From positions 67,939,415-68,003,414 of the forward strand of contig NC_087062.1 of assembly GCF_963678635.1 (NCBI RefSeq): a stretch of 64,000 bases of DNA, in the 5' to 3' direction. The stretch is from Symsagittifera roscoffensis. Taxonomy: Eukaryota > Xenacoelomorpha > Acoela > Convolutidae. This document shows positions 10,310 through 21,215 of this stretch, one piece after another. The translations under genes and the position numbers were made by a program. Numbering within the stretch: position 1 is the first letter of the stretch; every line of letters begins with the position of its first letter. The notes below the pieces were generated by a model. It was not told the DNA's origin. It ran no database searches and worked only from the letters and a program-made list of their open reading frames with translations.

Positions 10310-11130
10310 GTTTTGAAAAGTAAAGAAAAAATTATATCTGAAAAACCGAAGGGCTTTGAGCAGTGGTTAACTAAAAGCAAAACTTAAAACTGCTGAGATT
10401 TCTTCGACAGCACCCCACACTGGTGTTGAGTATTTCAAACTCAGCGAAATGTTTTAAATCTAACTTTGAAAATCATTTAAAAAACGACTTATCTCAGAAA
10501 CTATTATGTTTTGAGCAGTCATTTTTAGAGTCCAGATTTGCGCTCTCTGAATGTACTCTGGTAGCACCCCGCCATAAAATTAAGAAAACAAGTATCAATT
10601 TTTTTCAGAACACAAAAAGTTTTTTTAAGCAAAAAAAAGAATTTAGCAATCAAATTTGGAGGGCACAATTGGATCCTAATATTGTACCCGAAGAGCACCC
10701 CACCACAGGGTTGAGAATTTGAATTTTTGTAAGTACTTCAAAAATCTAAATTTTTTGACAGAAAAATGTGTAAAATAAAATCTCGGAAACCAGGATTCCA
10801 GCAGTGAAATTAAAGTCCAGACTTATAACCCCAGAGTTTATCTTGAAATCAATGGGTTTCAACAAAAAAAGTGAAAAATCATGGAAAACGGCATATCTCG
10901 ACAATTATAAGCTTTTAGAAAGTCTTATTTGGAGGCAAGTTTCAAAACCCCTGAGTGTACCCTGCGAACTTCCAAGGTGAAGATTTTGAAATCTATGTTT
11001 CTTTGAAAACTTTTCAAGAAATCATAAAAACGTATTATCTCAGACAATAAAAAAATTTAGGTATTCATAATTGGAGCCCAATTTCGCAACCCCTAGGACA
11101 ATCCATCATAGCACTCCATCATAGGGTTAT
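10310..11130 (+). repeat. Degenerate tandem repeat, period about 120-150 bp
   Basis: Five or so diverged units share the order AAATCAT-AAAACG, TATCTC(A/G)GA, a block near TTTAGAGTCCAGA, CCCTGAGTGTACCCTG and GCACCCC. Unit starts near 10464, 10760, 10880 and 11021 are clear; others are weak. The open frame 10423-10722 falls inside the repeat and is probably not a gene. Confidence 0.55.
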
Positions 11131-11412
11131 TTCCCACTAGATGAAGTAAACGCTGAAATGAAACACGACCGTTACTTGATGTATAGATGGTTTAATCCAT
11201 TCTTCACACTACAATATACCGGGCTACCCTCCTCCTTCACTTCAAAACTGGCATCAATGCTACAACCTCACAATCGGACATTTCAAATGAGCTAGCATTC
11301 AGAAGCTGAAAAATCGAAAAATTTCTTGTTAAAATTCATTTGTTAAACACGCAAAAATTAATACGCTTAAACATGAGGATATACGCGCCACACGCATTTG
11401 AATATAGTAGAG

Positions 11413-11431
11413 ATATATATATATATATAGA
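11413..11431 (+). repeat. Short (AT)n microsatellite
   Basis: An uninterrupted AT dinucleotide run of about 19 bp, followed by GATAGATAGACAGAT. Confidence 0.9.
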
Positions 11432-11514
11432 TAGACAGATTTACGTTTTTTTTTTCGCGCCAATTGAGCTTTCGAAAATGAAGAGCGTGATTTTGCCATC
11501 CTTTTAGCACTTTG

Positions 11515-11870
11515 AACCCAGAGGCAAAGCTTAGCTTTGCAAACACTAGCGAGAACACGACAAAAACAATTAGGACATTTGGAACAAAAAAGCATTAGCA
11601 ACGACAAAAAGTGAAAATAAGTCTCGAATTAGTGGAGAGTCGACTACGTCTCATCCGGGATTCGAACCTGCGACTTAGAGATTACGAGTCTCACAAACTT
11701 CCCACTCGGCCACGGACGCTAATTCAATCACAAACACTGGCCAAAAAAGCAGAACAGAGATGCTATGCAATTTCCAATGCTACAAGGAAACTTCCAAATA
11801 AGTGAAAACTTTTGTTGCGTGTTAGGCCGTTAAAAAGAAGGTTCGTACTAACGCTAGCAAGTGTAAAAAA
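11515..11870 (-). mobile_element. tRNA-derived SINE, copy 3
   Basis: On the minus strand the tRNA-like part reads GTGGCCGAGTGGG (A box) and GCAGGTTCGAATCC (B box), the best-preserved promoter of the four copies. The anticodon-like stem and loop are GAGA-CTCGTAA-TCTC, with no long variable arm. The shared leader (on the plus strand AACAGAGATGCTATGCAATT) and shared tail (CTTAGCTTTGCAAACACTAG) delimit an element of about 355 bp, matching copy 1 block for block. Confidence 0.85.
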
Positions 11871-12054
11871 GGAAACTGAATTGAAAAAGTACATAGAAGC
11901 GTTTATATGTAAGAATACACTTGTGTACTTACTACAGCAATCTATAACTTTTTCAGAATCCGACAGTCGAAAAATTGCCAACGAAAACAAGGAAAACGAA
12001 AAAAAAAAGAGACTAAATTATTTCTTGAGAAACTTCACTTTTCAATAGTTAAAG

Positions 12055-12165
12055 TTTTATTTCGCTGGGAAATCTGAAAATTAAATTCCACTTTTGAAAT
12101 TAGAAGTCAATGAGTTTTTTTACCTTTTCACTTTTGCTGCTGAATAGTTGATTTTTCCTTTTTAA
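12055..12165 (+). repeat. Dispersed repeat R1, copy 3 (5' part)
   Basis: It matches the R1 start (TTTCGCTGGGAAATCTGAAA, then TTAGAAGTCAATGAG and TTTTGCTG), then breaks off beside the foldback that begins near 12176. Confidence 0.6.
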
Positions 12166-12175
12166 AAAAATGATA

Positions 12176-12748
12176 ACTGGTGGACAAAAATAAACGCAGA
12201 TTCTAGATTTTCTATGTAAATTTTGGACAACATTTCCTTCGAAGTTCAGTAAAATTTTTGCATTGACCGAGAGAAAATGACCAGAGCTACCATCTGTAAA
12301 AGTATCAATATTTGGTTTCAATGACTTACGAATGTAATCCGGGTCTTAAAATGCCAGTTTTCTTCATCTGCGCTAAATTTTGCATCGCAGTGAAATCTTT
12401 CTTGATTAAGCGGAGTAAAAATTTTTTTCATGCAACGTGAAACATTCTTAGCGAGAAAATGGATACAGTCAGTGTGAAATTTTTACTAGACTTAGATGTT
12501 TGTTACTTATTAATGCGAATAAAAAGCTTAGTGCAGATGAGGAAAACTACATTTTCAGACCCGGATGACATTGGTAAATCATTGAAACCAAATATTGATT
12601 CTTTCACAAATGTAGATCTGATCATTTGCTCTCGGTCTATGTAAAAATTTTACTGAATTTCGAAGGAAATGTTATCCCATACGAACATTGAAAAGAGGCA
12701 TTTTACAGAATAAAATCCTGAATTTGCGCTTAATTTTGTCCACTAGTG
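12176..12748. repeat. Large imperfect inverted repeat (foldback)
   Basis: The left arm (about 12176-12400) and right arm (about 12500-12748) are reverse complements at roughly three quarters or more of positions. Shared anchors on the right arm are GCAGATGA-GAAAACT, CATTGAAACCAAATATTGAT, TTTACTGAA-TTCGAAGGAAATGTT and the outer end TTTTGTCCAC. The two arms carry short open frames of matching protein sequence on opposite strands (LKPNID), but no stable gene. Confidence 0.75.
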
Positions 12749-12784
12749 TAAGAGTCTGAACAGCGTTCATAGACTCGAAATTTT

Positions 12785-13080
12785 ACTTTTTATTCCACTG
12801 AGATACAGGTTGTTCGTTTTTTTTTTGCTGCGCCACTTTCGCAATTAGAGAGCTCAATTTCCCTTCCGTCTATCAAATGAAATTTGAATTGAACTTTAGA
12901 AAAAATCAAAAGTCGAACTGCAAGATAAAATATGGAGTGAGAACAAACTTTAGACTTTTTCCTGAAAAAACAACAGCAAAAATCTACCTTTAAAGACGAC
13001 TTCATTATGTTGATTGTTACTTTAGGAATGTGAAAAAAACAACATGACATATATAAGTGTTCTCACTTCGTTCTTGACAC
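12785..13080 (+). repeat. Dispersed repeat R1, copy 4
   Basis: A diverged full-length copy. It keeps AATCAAAAGTCGAACTGCAA, GTGAGAACAAACTTTAGACT, and the 3' end ATATATAAGTGTTCTCACTT. Confidence 0.6.
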
Positions 13081-14081
13081 ACAATCAAGGTAATATAAAA
13101 AAAAACTTTTCGTTCAGATGTAATTTCGGTTGCAAAAGATATTTAGAATTCTTTCTCGGTTTCGAAAAACTTCTCAGAACAATTTGCGGTAGAGGCGTGA
13201 TTGCGGTGAGTCGCTCCTGACCTGATTTTTAATATGGAACAGTCAATTCAACTTCCTGGATTGCTCAGATTTTTGCTTTGTTCTACATTTATCGCATAGA
13301 AGTAAATCCAAAGAAGTAAAAGGCAATAGTAAAAAGAAGCGAGCAAATGATTTGGCAAAAAGTGATTACATTCCACTCCACTATCTCGCGCTTAAAACTT
13401 CATAATTGGTTTCCTTAAAACGCAAGATATTAAATTATATTTTGAAGCGCATGCCTAGGCTGACACCGAGCCACAGGATCTTTGCAATGAAAAGTACGAA
13501 TTATATTTGGAAAAACATGTTTGGCACGCCGCGCATTAGTAATAAGTCTGCTCTGATAAAAAATTGCAATCTTGATTAATCGCCTCAGCTACGACTGAGA
13601 ATAGCAAAAAGTAAGCGATCTGAAACTTTTTGTTCCCATGAATCCCTCAGATTCCAGGAAATGCTTCTTTCCGGTAAGGAGAGTTGAGCGCATGAACTAT
13701 GTTCAGTAGATTTTCCAAGGAAAACAAAACAACTTGCCACTCTACTTTGAATGAGATCCATGTCTTTGTAAAGTAAAACATTGATTAGAATCTATGTACA
13801 CTAAATTTACAACTACTTTACAATTATTAATTTACACTATTTATATTTCTATTTCTATAACTTCACTCAAAGACATTCTTTTGACAACAGAACGTAAACC
13901 TTCGCATTTGCCAAAACTTTCGGACAGAATGCAGTAAAAAGTATTCGACTGACAAAGAAAAAAAATCACGCCCAATTAAACACCAAGACAGAAACATCTG
14001 ACGTTTTATTTTTCGAATAGCCCGATTGTTATAGCACATTTTTTCTATTAACTCTTTTCACAACTATTTTGAGGGTCGTCA
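13081..14081. other. Intergenic DNA 3' of TMEM17
   Basis: AT-rich sequence with no recognised gene or repeat. The 3' UTR of TMEM17 must begin at its right end, but no single poly(A) signal stands out. Confidence 0.4.
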
Positions 14082-14360
14082 TTAGGTGTCTATGGGTTCG
14101 AATTCGAACCCAGGATTGTTCGCCACTCCCATAGTTTCGTCATAGAACTGCTGGAGCTGAAATTTGACGACCTGTTGTCTCGATAGGAAGTAGAGAGCAA
14201 ACAGACCGAATATTATTTGAGTCACCACAAATAACAGCAGAATGATGTTGACGACACAGTCCAACGGAAGCACATCCATGTCTGGCAGCACTAAGACGAT
14301 TAGAGTCAAGGGAAGCTGGAGAGTTGTAGTCAGCAGCCAAGATCCTGCCAATTCTGGCAC
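14082..14360 (-). CDS. TMEM17: TMEM17, coding exon 2 (C-terminal half)
   Basis: TMEM17 is a four-helix membrane protein of the ciliary transition zone (the MKS/B9 module), which helps gate entry of membrane proteins into cilia. This exon encodes 92 residues beginning VPELAGSWLL, nearly identical to the human start of this segment. It contains the third and fourth membrane spans (around LTLIVLVLPDM and IILLLFVVTQIIFGLFALYF) and a polar tail with VKFQLQQF, where human TMEM17 has VRFHLQDF. The acceptor ATAG is at 14361-14364, phase 0, and the stop is TAA at 14084-14082. A second frame on the same strand is a shadow. Confidence 0.93.
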   Translation of the reverse strand: MPELAGSWLLTTTLQLPLTLIVLVLPDMDVLPLDCVVNIILLLFVVTQIIFGLFALYFLSRQQVVKFQLQQFYDETMGVANNPGFEFEPIDT

Positions 14361-15813
14361 CTATGATACGAAAAAAATCAGAGAACGTATTTTAAAGTAG
14401 AGTAATTGTTAAAATGTCATGAACCTCACCAAAACAACTATAAAGTCCACTATGCTTGACATTACTCTACGGATGTCTTTTGAATACAAGCATAGTTTTA
14501 CGCTCAAACTAAAAATTCAAAAGCTTACGGAACGTTTAAATGGACCATACACAGCACAAACATCGAAGTAAAAGTTGGTTATGTGCGGCATACAAATTTC
14601 TTTTACAAAATGTCTTTATATTTCACAAAGTCGAAATAAAAGAAAACGACCCCAGAATTTCTTGAGATAAATATGACACCTTCGAAAACAAGTCTTTTTA
14701 ATGAAAACATGATGTAAACACCAGACTCGAAAGGAGGCAAAATATATTAAATTTGACTGGTATATTGAAGGTTCTGCAGCAAAAAGTACCGAAAAAGCGT
14801 CCTAAGAAGCTGACTGTTTTCTTACAATTCAAGTAACCTCTATGATTTTCCGGATTATTTATTCTGTTAGCATCTGTCAGAAAAACAGTAACTCTGCAAA
14901 GCTTTCAATTTCATGTCAAATTACAAATTTTTAAATTGACCAAGCATCCACGAAAGCAAAAAATATTTGCTAAAACTCATGAAATATGTGATCTGCACGA
15001 ATACAGTCGATCGAAAAGCCAAAAGCAACAAAGTTTTGAAACAAAGTTGTTACGCGAACTAGGAAAAACTTATTAAACTTTTATGCTTTTTTCAATTTTG
15101 TTAAGGAAGGTATGGGGGGTTGGTTTAGACTTTTCCCAGAAGATTTCATGCACGAACTCAATCACTACAATATAACACCAAGAAATATTAAAAGAAAATA
15201 AAACTTCCCGAAATTAAGCCGTCGAAATTAAAGCCAACCCTTTAGCGCCGGAACAGAAAAAATACTCTTAGAATACTTTTAACAGCCACCAAAACCCATT
15301 CCTAGCATGCAACTACTACTATACACTACAATAATCATGATATTATTACAATGATAGCCACTTCTTCCATTTGGAAAGCAAAGTAGTTTACGGAAAAAAA
15401 GTCTAGTACCCGGTTGCAACACCCTTGCTTATCACAAGGGTAATAAAACATGCATGCTTAGTATTTTCAAATATCGTTGCACTTCGGTGCATTTTTATAT
15501 CTCTCCTGTAATTTTGACTCTTTTGGGATTTTCTTTCGAGGGCACGTAATCAAAAGCGCAATTTAAAGACGCTGCCCTCATAAAATTATTATACTGCTCT
15601 CAAAAGTCAATTTTAACTATATGAGGACTAGTGCGCACTCCGAATCCTAAACTAAACGCCCCCCCCCCCCACGAAAGTAGCAAAAAAGCTGTTAAAACTT
15701 TGTTGAAACTTGTCGTGGGTAAAAATTCATGTATAGCAGAAAAGTCCCGTTGTCTGCCTCCCCTTTCCATCTTCAGATTTAAAAATTTCTTCAAAAAAGG
15801 AAACAGAAATGAC
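14361..15813 (-). other. TMEM17: TMEM17 intron
   Basis: A 1.45-kb AT-rich intron with GT donor at 15813-15812 and AG acceptor at 14362-14361. It contains a hairpin-family repeat near 15395-15450 and a pure C run at 15660-15670. No other exon is seen. Confidence 0.85.
15395..15450 (+). repeat. Short hairpin repeat H, copy in TMEM17 intron
   Basis: A short dispersed sequence: AAAAAGTCTAGTACCCGGTT, then CACCCTTGCTTATCACAAGGGT, shortened to a stem CCCTTG/CAAGGG. Related copies are at 17255, 21177, 25838 and 26525. Confidence 0.6.
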
Positions 15814-16155
15814 CTGTTCTTGTAGATTGCCCACGTATCCCAAGTACAGTCTGACTACTTCGAGCAGCGTCATGAACACAAGACAGGCCAGGAGAAGAAT
15901 CTGATAGATGGCTGAGAGGTCGTCGAACTTCAGGGCCAACATGACAAAGTTGGACGTGGCCCAGAAGGGGAAAAAGTAGGCATTGAAGTAGAGAGATATC
16001 TGGAATGGGGTACTGCTCGCTAGCTGGTTGCTCATCTGGATAATGTGTTTGTCCATTGGATCCACTTTGCCATGGTAAGGGAACATGCTTTGTGTTAACA
16101 TTACCATAGCTTGTCTCGCCGTTTGAGGCATTGCCGCTGAGCTTGCTGCTTGCAT
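15814..16155 (-). CDS. TMEM17: TMEM17, coding exon 1 (N-terminal half)
   Basis: This exon encodes 114 residues. After a variable N terminus, the region QISLYFNAYFFPFW aligns with QMSLYFNTYYFPLW of human TMEM17; then come the first two membrane spans and the family signature RLYLGYVGNLQEQ just before the donor CAG|GTCATT. With exon 2 the protein is 206 residues, against 198 in human. The ATG at 16155 is the first in this frame after the upstream stops; ATGs 8 or more codons later are also possible. A longer overlapping frame on the same strand reads through but has no homology. Confidence 0.92.
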
Positions 16156-17269
16156 AGTTTGTAGGAGACAAATGTATGATGATTATACACAAAGTGGACA
16201 AATTTGCATACCAGCTCTGAAATATCATCTAAATATTTGAAAGCACTCAACAGACTGAAGACACTCAGTATGCCAAATTAACCATCTTAAACAGAGGCGA
16301 AGCATAGCTTCGCAACACTTGCGATACAACGAAAATCGAAATAAAATACAAAGAAGACAAGACAAGACGGAAGTCGAAACATTTTAACAAAACATTTGTC
16401 ACAAAATATATTCAAAAACACCCTTAGAATGCATTTGAGGGGAGTTTGCCTTCCTTCTCACATATGAAACGAACTCAACTTGAAAATAAATCAAAAGTCA
16501 AACTGCAAAAATCAAATCTGAGCATGAGCAACTTTCACGCAGAGGCGATGTATCAAAAAAATGATTGAAAATTGTTGAAATTATTAACTTTCAATAAAAA
16601 AAATAGATCAAGCTGTAGCACTTCGAATTTCAAAAACTGCTCATGACTAGCACTTTGTTTAAAGCCCAACCCGTTCAAAGAAAACAGGATGGACCCGATA
16701 TTGGGGCAAACACCGTTAAGCCGAAAATAAAACTGTTGTCATAAAAAGTTTTAAGCTCTCAAATTTTGAAACTGCAAGTTTATACGACCAAACCCCCCCC
16801 CCCCCACAAGAGCATAGGAAAAAATTTTGCATTCGAAACAGCGCAATATAAGATGACTACGATGATATCACATTAGTAGAAAAAAATTGATGGAAAAATA
16901 GAAAAGAATAATACTTTTCAAATACTTTTACAAATTACAAAACAATCTTCAATTAAAGTATATTTTAAAAATTAAAATAAAACCATTCTCTATAAATTAG
17001 GCTGCTAATACGCGTTTTAAGTCAAAAAATTGCATTAGAAAAAAACCGAAAAGAGCCGACGGATATTTGGACAAAAGCTACCAATCCGAAAAAAAATTCT
17101 TTTGTTTAAAAAAATTAATAGTACCTATGATGACTACAAGGTCATTTTATTTGAAGTTTCAAGAAGCTGGGCATATCAGCCCAGCAGTAACTGTAACAAT
17201 TGAAAGTAACTGCTGCACTTTCAAGTAACTGCAGCAGTATTTTGTTAAAGTTGTCAACGGGGAAAAAGT
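16156..17269. other. Upstream flank of TMEM17
   Basis: It should hold the TMEM17 5' UTR and promoter. It includes a SINE-tail-like fragment GAGGCGAAGCATAGCTTCGC near 16295, a partial R1 copy and a C run at about 16792-16805. No gene is recognised. Confidence 0.4.
16435..16550 (+). repeat. Dispersed repeat R1, copy 5 (middle part)
   Basis: It starts at GGGGAGTTTGCCTTCCTTCT and runs through AAATCAAAAGTCAAACTGCA to GAGCATGAGCAACTTTC; both ends of R1 are missing. Confidence 0.55.
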
Positions 17270-17310
17270 CTAGTTCTCAATTACAAGTACACTTGCTCTC
17301 GCAAGTGAAA
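17255..17310 (+). repeat. Short hairpin repeat H, copy 2
   Basis: AAAAAGTCTAGTTCTC, then ACACTTGCTCTCGCAAGTGA, an 8-bp stem with a TCTC loop and one end mismatch. It supplies the last residues of the small open frame to its right on the minus strand. Confidence 0.7.
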
Positions 17311-17494
17311 TAAGCTCGGATTGCATGAAAATCATCTGAATAGTATTCACAATTTTTTCAAATTGAACATCCGTTAATTCATATTTTTCATTTTCACAAA
17401 CTCTTTGTAAAAAGAAACTTATTACTTCTGGAACTCTTAGAACGCTCTGAATTAATTTCATATTCACTTTCTTGCACATCACTTTCCTTAACAA
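17270..17494 (-). CDS. Hypothetical small ORF or orphan exon
   Basis: A 74-residue frame with protein-like composition (for example VPEVISFFLQRVCENEKYEL) but no family I recognise. A possible splice acceptor TTTTTAG lies just upstream on the minus strand, so it may be an exon or exon relic. The last ten or so residues (SLARASVLV) are encoded by hairpin repeat H, so the real product, if any, ends before that. There is no supporting neighbour. Confidence 0.2.
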   Translation of the reverse strand: MLRKVMCKKVNMKLIQSVLRVPEVISFFLQRVCENEKYELTDVQFEKIVNTIQMIFMQSELISLARASVLVIEN

Positions 17495-17757
17495 CTAAAA
17501 ACCGAAATTATTTCAACGTTTTTTATTTCAGTTATCACCAGCCTTCCTTATATTCAGGCGACTAAGATTGAGTTATTGATATATTGCTGAACCAGTCCCA
17601 ATTTGGCATCAAGTTACAATTTACCACTGCCATCTTGCAACCTATACTTCACTTTAGCTGGCAGCCGGAAATCAACTTACTCTTTCGTTCAACTCTACTA
17701 TCGCAGGCGCCCTGACAAACAACAAGTACACAAATCAAAATAACAAACAGCCAACAG

Positions 17758-17940
17758 ACCAATTGAAAGGAGTCAATAAATATTCAAGTAAATATTCAAG
17801 TATTCAAATAATCAAGTAAACATAAAATATTGATTTTAAAAAAAATCAAAACCAATTGAAAGGAGTCAATAAATTTTCAAGTAAATATTCAAGTATTCAA
17901 ATAATCAAGTAAACATAAAATATTGATTTTAAAAATCAAA
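17758..17940 (+). repeat. Tandem duplication, two ~95-bp units
   Basis: Two near-identical units in tandem, each starting ACCAATTGAAAGGAGTCAAT and ending ATAAAATATTGATTTTAAAA. They differ by one substitution and the length of the final A/T tract. Confidence 0.95.
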
Positions 17941-18069
17941 AAAAATCAAAAATTGAAAATAGATTGCTTGGAAGCTTGAAATATAGCCAACTGACATTTG
18001 TAAAAGAGTAATGAACCAAAGACAATTTTTTCATGAATTTGACCCAATATGAGAAAATTGGATCAATAC

Positions 18070-18335
18070 GTAGAGATTTTACTTCGCTCGAAATCTGATA
18101 ATTAAATTCTACTTTCGAAACTAGAAGTCGATCACGTTTTTTGTGACCTTTACACTTTTGCTGTTCGATATTGGAGTTAGCTTTCCTTCTAACAATGAAA
18201 ATGCACTGAACTTTAAAAGAAATCACAAGTCCAACCACTAAAAATAAAAATTAAGGTGAACACTAAGACTTTCCTAAAAAATATATCACCAAGACCTGTA
18301 TAAGAATCTTCATTACGTTCACTACTCTTAACAAC
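18070..18335 (+). repeat. Dispersed repeat R1, copy 6
   Basis: A full-length copy: AGAAGTCGATCACGTTTTTT, GACCTTTACACTTTTGCTGT, CACCAAGACCTGTATAAGAA and CATTACGTTCACTACTCTTA at the end. Confidence 0.75.
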
Positions 18336-18364
18336 TTATGACTGACTTATGAAGACTAGATTGA

Positions 18365-18575
18365 AAGGTAAATTTTTCATTCCAGTGGAAATCTGAAAAT
18401 TAAAGTCCACTTTCGTACCTAGAAGCCGATCACGTTTGACGTCACCTTTAAACTATGATAGAGAAGCTTGCCTTCCTTTTTAACAAATGAAATCAAAATT
18501 GAGCGTGAATAAATTTTTTGACTTTCCAGAAAAAAATAACACCCTATAAAACAGTCTTCGCTACGCTCATCGACT
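18365..18575 (+). repeat. Dispersed repeat R1, copy 7
   Basis: Directly follows copy 6 in the same orientation. It starts TTTTTCATTCCAGTGGAAAT, has AGAAGCCGATCACGTTTGAC and ends near CTTCGCTACGCTCATCGACT. The middle is shortened. Confidence 0.7.
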
Positions 18576-20026
18576 TTTAATCAGCCACAGCTGCTTGCTG
18601 GCTCTCGTTAAAACTCATAATTTTCTAAAAATGTAGTATTTTTAACTATAATTTTGACATTTCAACAAATTTATCAACTCAATGTGGGGTCTATATAAAT
18701 ATATATGCGACTATCTGAAGGTCCTTTCATGAAGGTTAAAATTATAAACACAGAAGCATGAATGGTACAGTAGCTCAACTCATTTATTTTATTGACTAAA
18801 TTAAAGCAACATCTGACGATTCACCAAAACACATCAAGTCGCCTTAAATGGTCATACTGTTCCGGAAGTTTTGCTTACAGCTATCTTAAATAGCTTTTTT
18901 GATCAAGTTTTAACTAAGCTTGAAGGATCATTTAAATGCCGGTTAAAGACAGACAACCATTACATCGCCAAGATACGGTTAAAAATGTCAAAGAACAAGG
19001 TAAATAGACAGCAATTCAAGTTAAAAAAATGTGAACTTATTTATACCGAAATTCAACCTATTTATGCCGAATTTATACCACTCACACCGAAGTTAACCGA
19101 TTTCAAATACCAATAGACATAGTTTTCAGGTGGTTCTGAAAACTCAAATCAATTTTGAAATTAAGAAGGAAAGAGAATATTTTGGCTTCATTTCCTTGTT
19201 GTCAAAAGAGCGTTCTTTGTGGTCTAGTTAGAAAGTAAATTCAAAAACGAGGTTCAAATCATATCTAATAAGGAAAATCTTTTATGACCAAATATTCTTT
19301 ACTGAATATATTTTTTTCATTAACACTCAAAACTTAGCAGTCAATTTTGGTAAAAGCACAACGAAATTGATAAAAACAAGTTAACCGGTAAATATCCATT
19401 AAACTAAATTCAGAACTTCGAATCCTTCAGAATATAGAAAAATACTTCAAAATATTGGTAGATATGAACGTTTTTGCAATTGAGAATTGGAGACAATTAC
19501 TAATTAATTTAAACTGTAAAGTCGAAGTTTTGTATAGCATATGAAGTTAAGAGATGGATAGAATAATTCATCAAGATCTGAACAATGTATATATGCTTTT
19601 CCGATCGATTGATTTTCCCTATTTTTTTTAAATCGCTTAGATATCTATTTTGAATTACCTTATTTTAACAATACAAACCAAATTATTCTGATACACAAGC
19701 AATCCTTTTATCAAGAGTACAGTTCATTAGATTTTAATGCTCAGTTTCAGTCTTCAAAGATCGTTTCAAATAAAAAGTTGTTTATTTGAGTAAAGAAGAG
19801 CTAGAAAAAGCACAATAAAGATACAATTACATTTCATTTGCGACAGTCAAAACTACAATCCGATTTTTATTCCTTCTTTTTAAGCACCAATGCCGCTTCG
19901 TGGTAAGCACCAATGCTGCTTTAGGATTTGGTAATTCGCATTAATTTTCTGTTTTCAAGTATACAGTGACAGGGTAAATATTGAAATTTCTTCGGCTGAT
20001 GTTCGTAAAAAGGAGGCGAGGAATGC
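18576..20026. other. Intergenic DNA 3' of ARL8
   Basis: AT-rich, with no recognised gene or repeat. The part next to 20027 should be the ARL8 3' UTR. The small open frame 18871-19116 has no homology and looks random. Confidence 0.4.
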
Positions 20027-20218
20027 TCACTTGTTCTTCGAGTGAGCAATTAGCCAGTTGAGGGTGATGTCGATGTTGATTTTGTCTTTGCACGAGATCG
20101 AGTAGCAGGCCACTTCTCGGTCGGCAATCGAGTTCAGTTCGAATCTCTCTACCAGTTGCTCTTGTGTCAGAGAATCTGGCAGGTCCTTTTTATTGCCCAG
20201 AACCAGCAAGGGGATGCC
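20027..20218 (-). CDS. ARL8: ARL8 GTPase, coding exon 3 (C terminus)
   Basis: This exon encodes 63 residues starting [14 protein letters not shown]. It contains the G4 guanine-specificity motif NKKD and the G5 motif region YSISCKDK, and ends [16 protein letters not shown], matching the ARL8 C-terminal helix. The acceptor CTTCAG is at 20219-20224, phase 0, joining LQ-GIP exactly as in ARL8. The stop lies at 20027-20029. Confidence 0.95.
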   Translation of the reverse strand, partial: GIPLLVLGNKKDLPDSLTQEQLVERFELNSIADREVACYSISCKDKINIDITLNWLIAHSKNK

Positions 20219-20434
20219 CTGAAGACATCAAACAATCACGTAGCTAGGTGAAAGACATGCACATGAACAAACATGAGCAGAGGTTGTACAGCAGCACTGA
20301 AAACTACTACAACCGCTGTTGCTTTATATATTTTATAACTCTCAAAAAAATGGCCTTGAAGCTCTTTAAATTTGAAGAACAATTTGCTATTGGATCCTTT
20401 TTGATGATATCAACCAGATTTAAGGAATCAGGAC

Positions 20435-20550
20435 CAATAAGTAAATTTTTTATTTCGCTGGAAAATCTGAAAATTGATTTTTCGAAACTAGAATTCGATC
20501 ATTTTCGTGACCTTTACACTTTTGCTGTTCGATTGTAGATTTAGCCTTCC
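20435..20550 (+). repeat. Dispersed repeat R1, copy 8 (5' part)
   Basis: It carries TTTCGCTGGAAAATCTGAAA, TCGAAACTAGAATTCGATCA, GACCTTTACACTTTTGCTGT and TTAGCCTTCCATTT, then stops where the SINE begins, suggesting that the SINE inserted into it. Confidence 0.6.
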
Positions 20551-20559
20551 ATTTACACA

Positions 20560-20790
20560 GAGACGAAGCTGCGCTTCGCAAGCACTTGCGAGAGCACGAT
20601 CAAAAGCAGCTCTATCAAGTGAAATAAGAAAAAGTAGAAACAAGCCTCGGATCAGCAAAAACTCGGCTATGTGTAGGATTCGAATCTGCGACCTACTGCA
20701 ATCAAGAGATTTTGAGTCTCATGCATTATCCACTCAGCCACGCAAGCTAAACCACCGACAAACAATAGTCACGAATAAAGTAGCTAAATA
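20560..20790 (-). mobile_element. tRNA-derived SINE, copy 4
   Basis: The minus strand carries GCGTGGCTGAGTGGATAA (A box) and GCAGATTCGAATCC (B box). The anticodon-arm-like part GAGACTCAAAATCTC resembles a tRNA-Leu(CAA) arm. The tail block GCTTCGCAAGCACTTGCGAG is shared with the other copies. The leader is shorter than in copies 1 and 3. Confidence 0.85.
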
Positions 20791-21176
20791 TGCTAATAAT
20801 AGCAAAAGCCATTCAGCATAAGTGACACCAAATACAAATAGATGCAATTTTGCAAGAAATAATTTGGAATATAACTGAAGGCATCCACACTAAATTGGCA
20901 TGTGACAAATCGCAAAGCATAAAGCCACATTATGTATAAATTATTCATTAAAAAAAAAACGAGATATAATGAGTTAGAAAATTTCTGAAACCGAGTTTTC
21001 ATTATTATTGTTGTTTGACACAAATCACTTCTTTCGGTTCATTAATTATCTCAGCAATTAAAAATGCATCAACAATTAAATTATTACTATTCGAATGTCA
21101 AAGCACATGCTATGAAAAAGCTGTAAAGGCGCCCCAAAAAGTGCACTAATATTTTTGACTTAGTTTCGAAAAAAGA

Positions 21177-21215
21177 AAGCTTGTACTAATACACTCGCTT
21201 CGCAAGTGTAAACAA
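21177..21215 (+). repeat. Short hairpin repeat H, diverged copy
   Basis: AGCTTGTACTAATACACTCG, then CTTCGCAAGTGT: the 3' arm GCAAGTGT is kept and the 5' arm is altered. Confidence 0.45.

Noticed and set aside
10423-10722. 99-codon open frame on the plus strand.
   Set aside because: It lies within a degenerate tandem repeat and shows simple AT-rich composition; no domain.
11329-12048. Several open frames around the SINE at 11.5 kb.
   Set aside because: They are made of SINE and simple AT sequence; the tRNA-derived element explains them.
15791-16228. Longer open frame over TMEM17 exon 1 on the minus strand.
   Set aside because: It overlaps the conserved TMEM17 frame out of phase and matches nothing; the shorter frame has the conserved membrane spans and correct donor.
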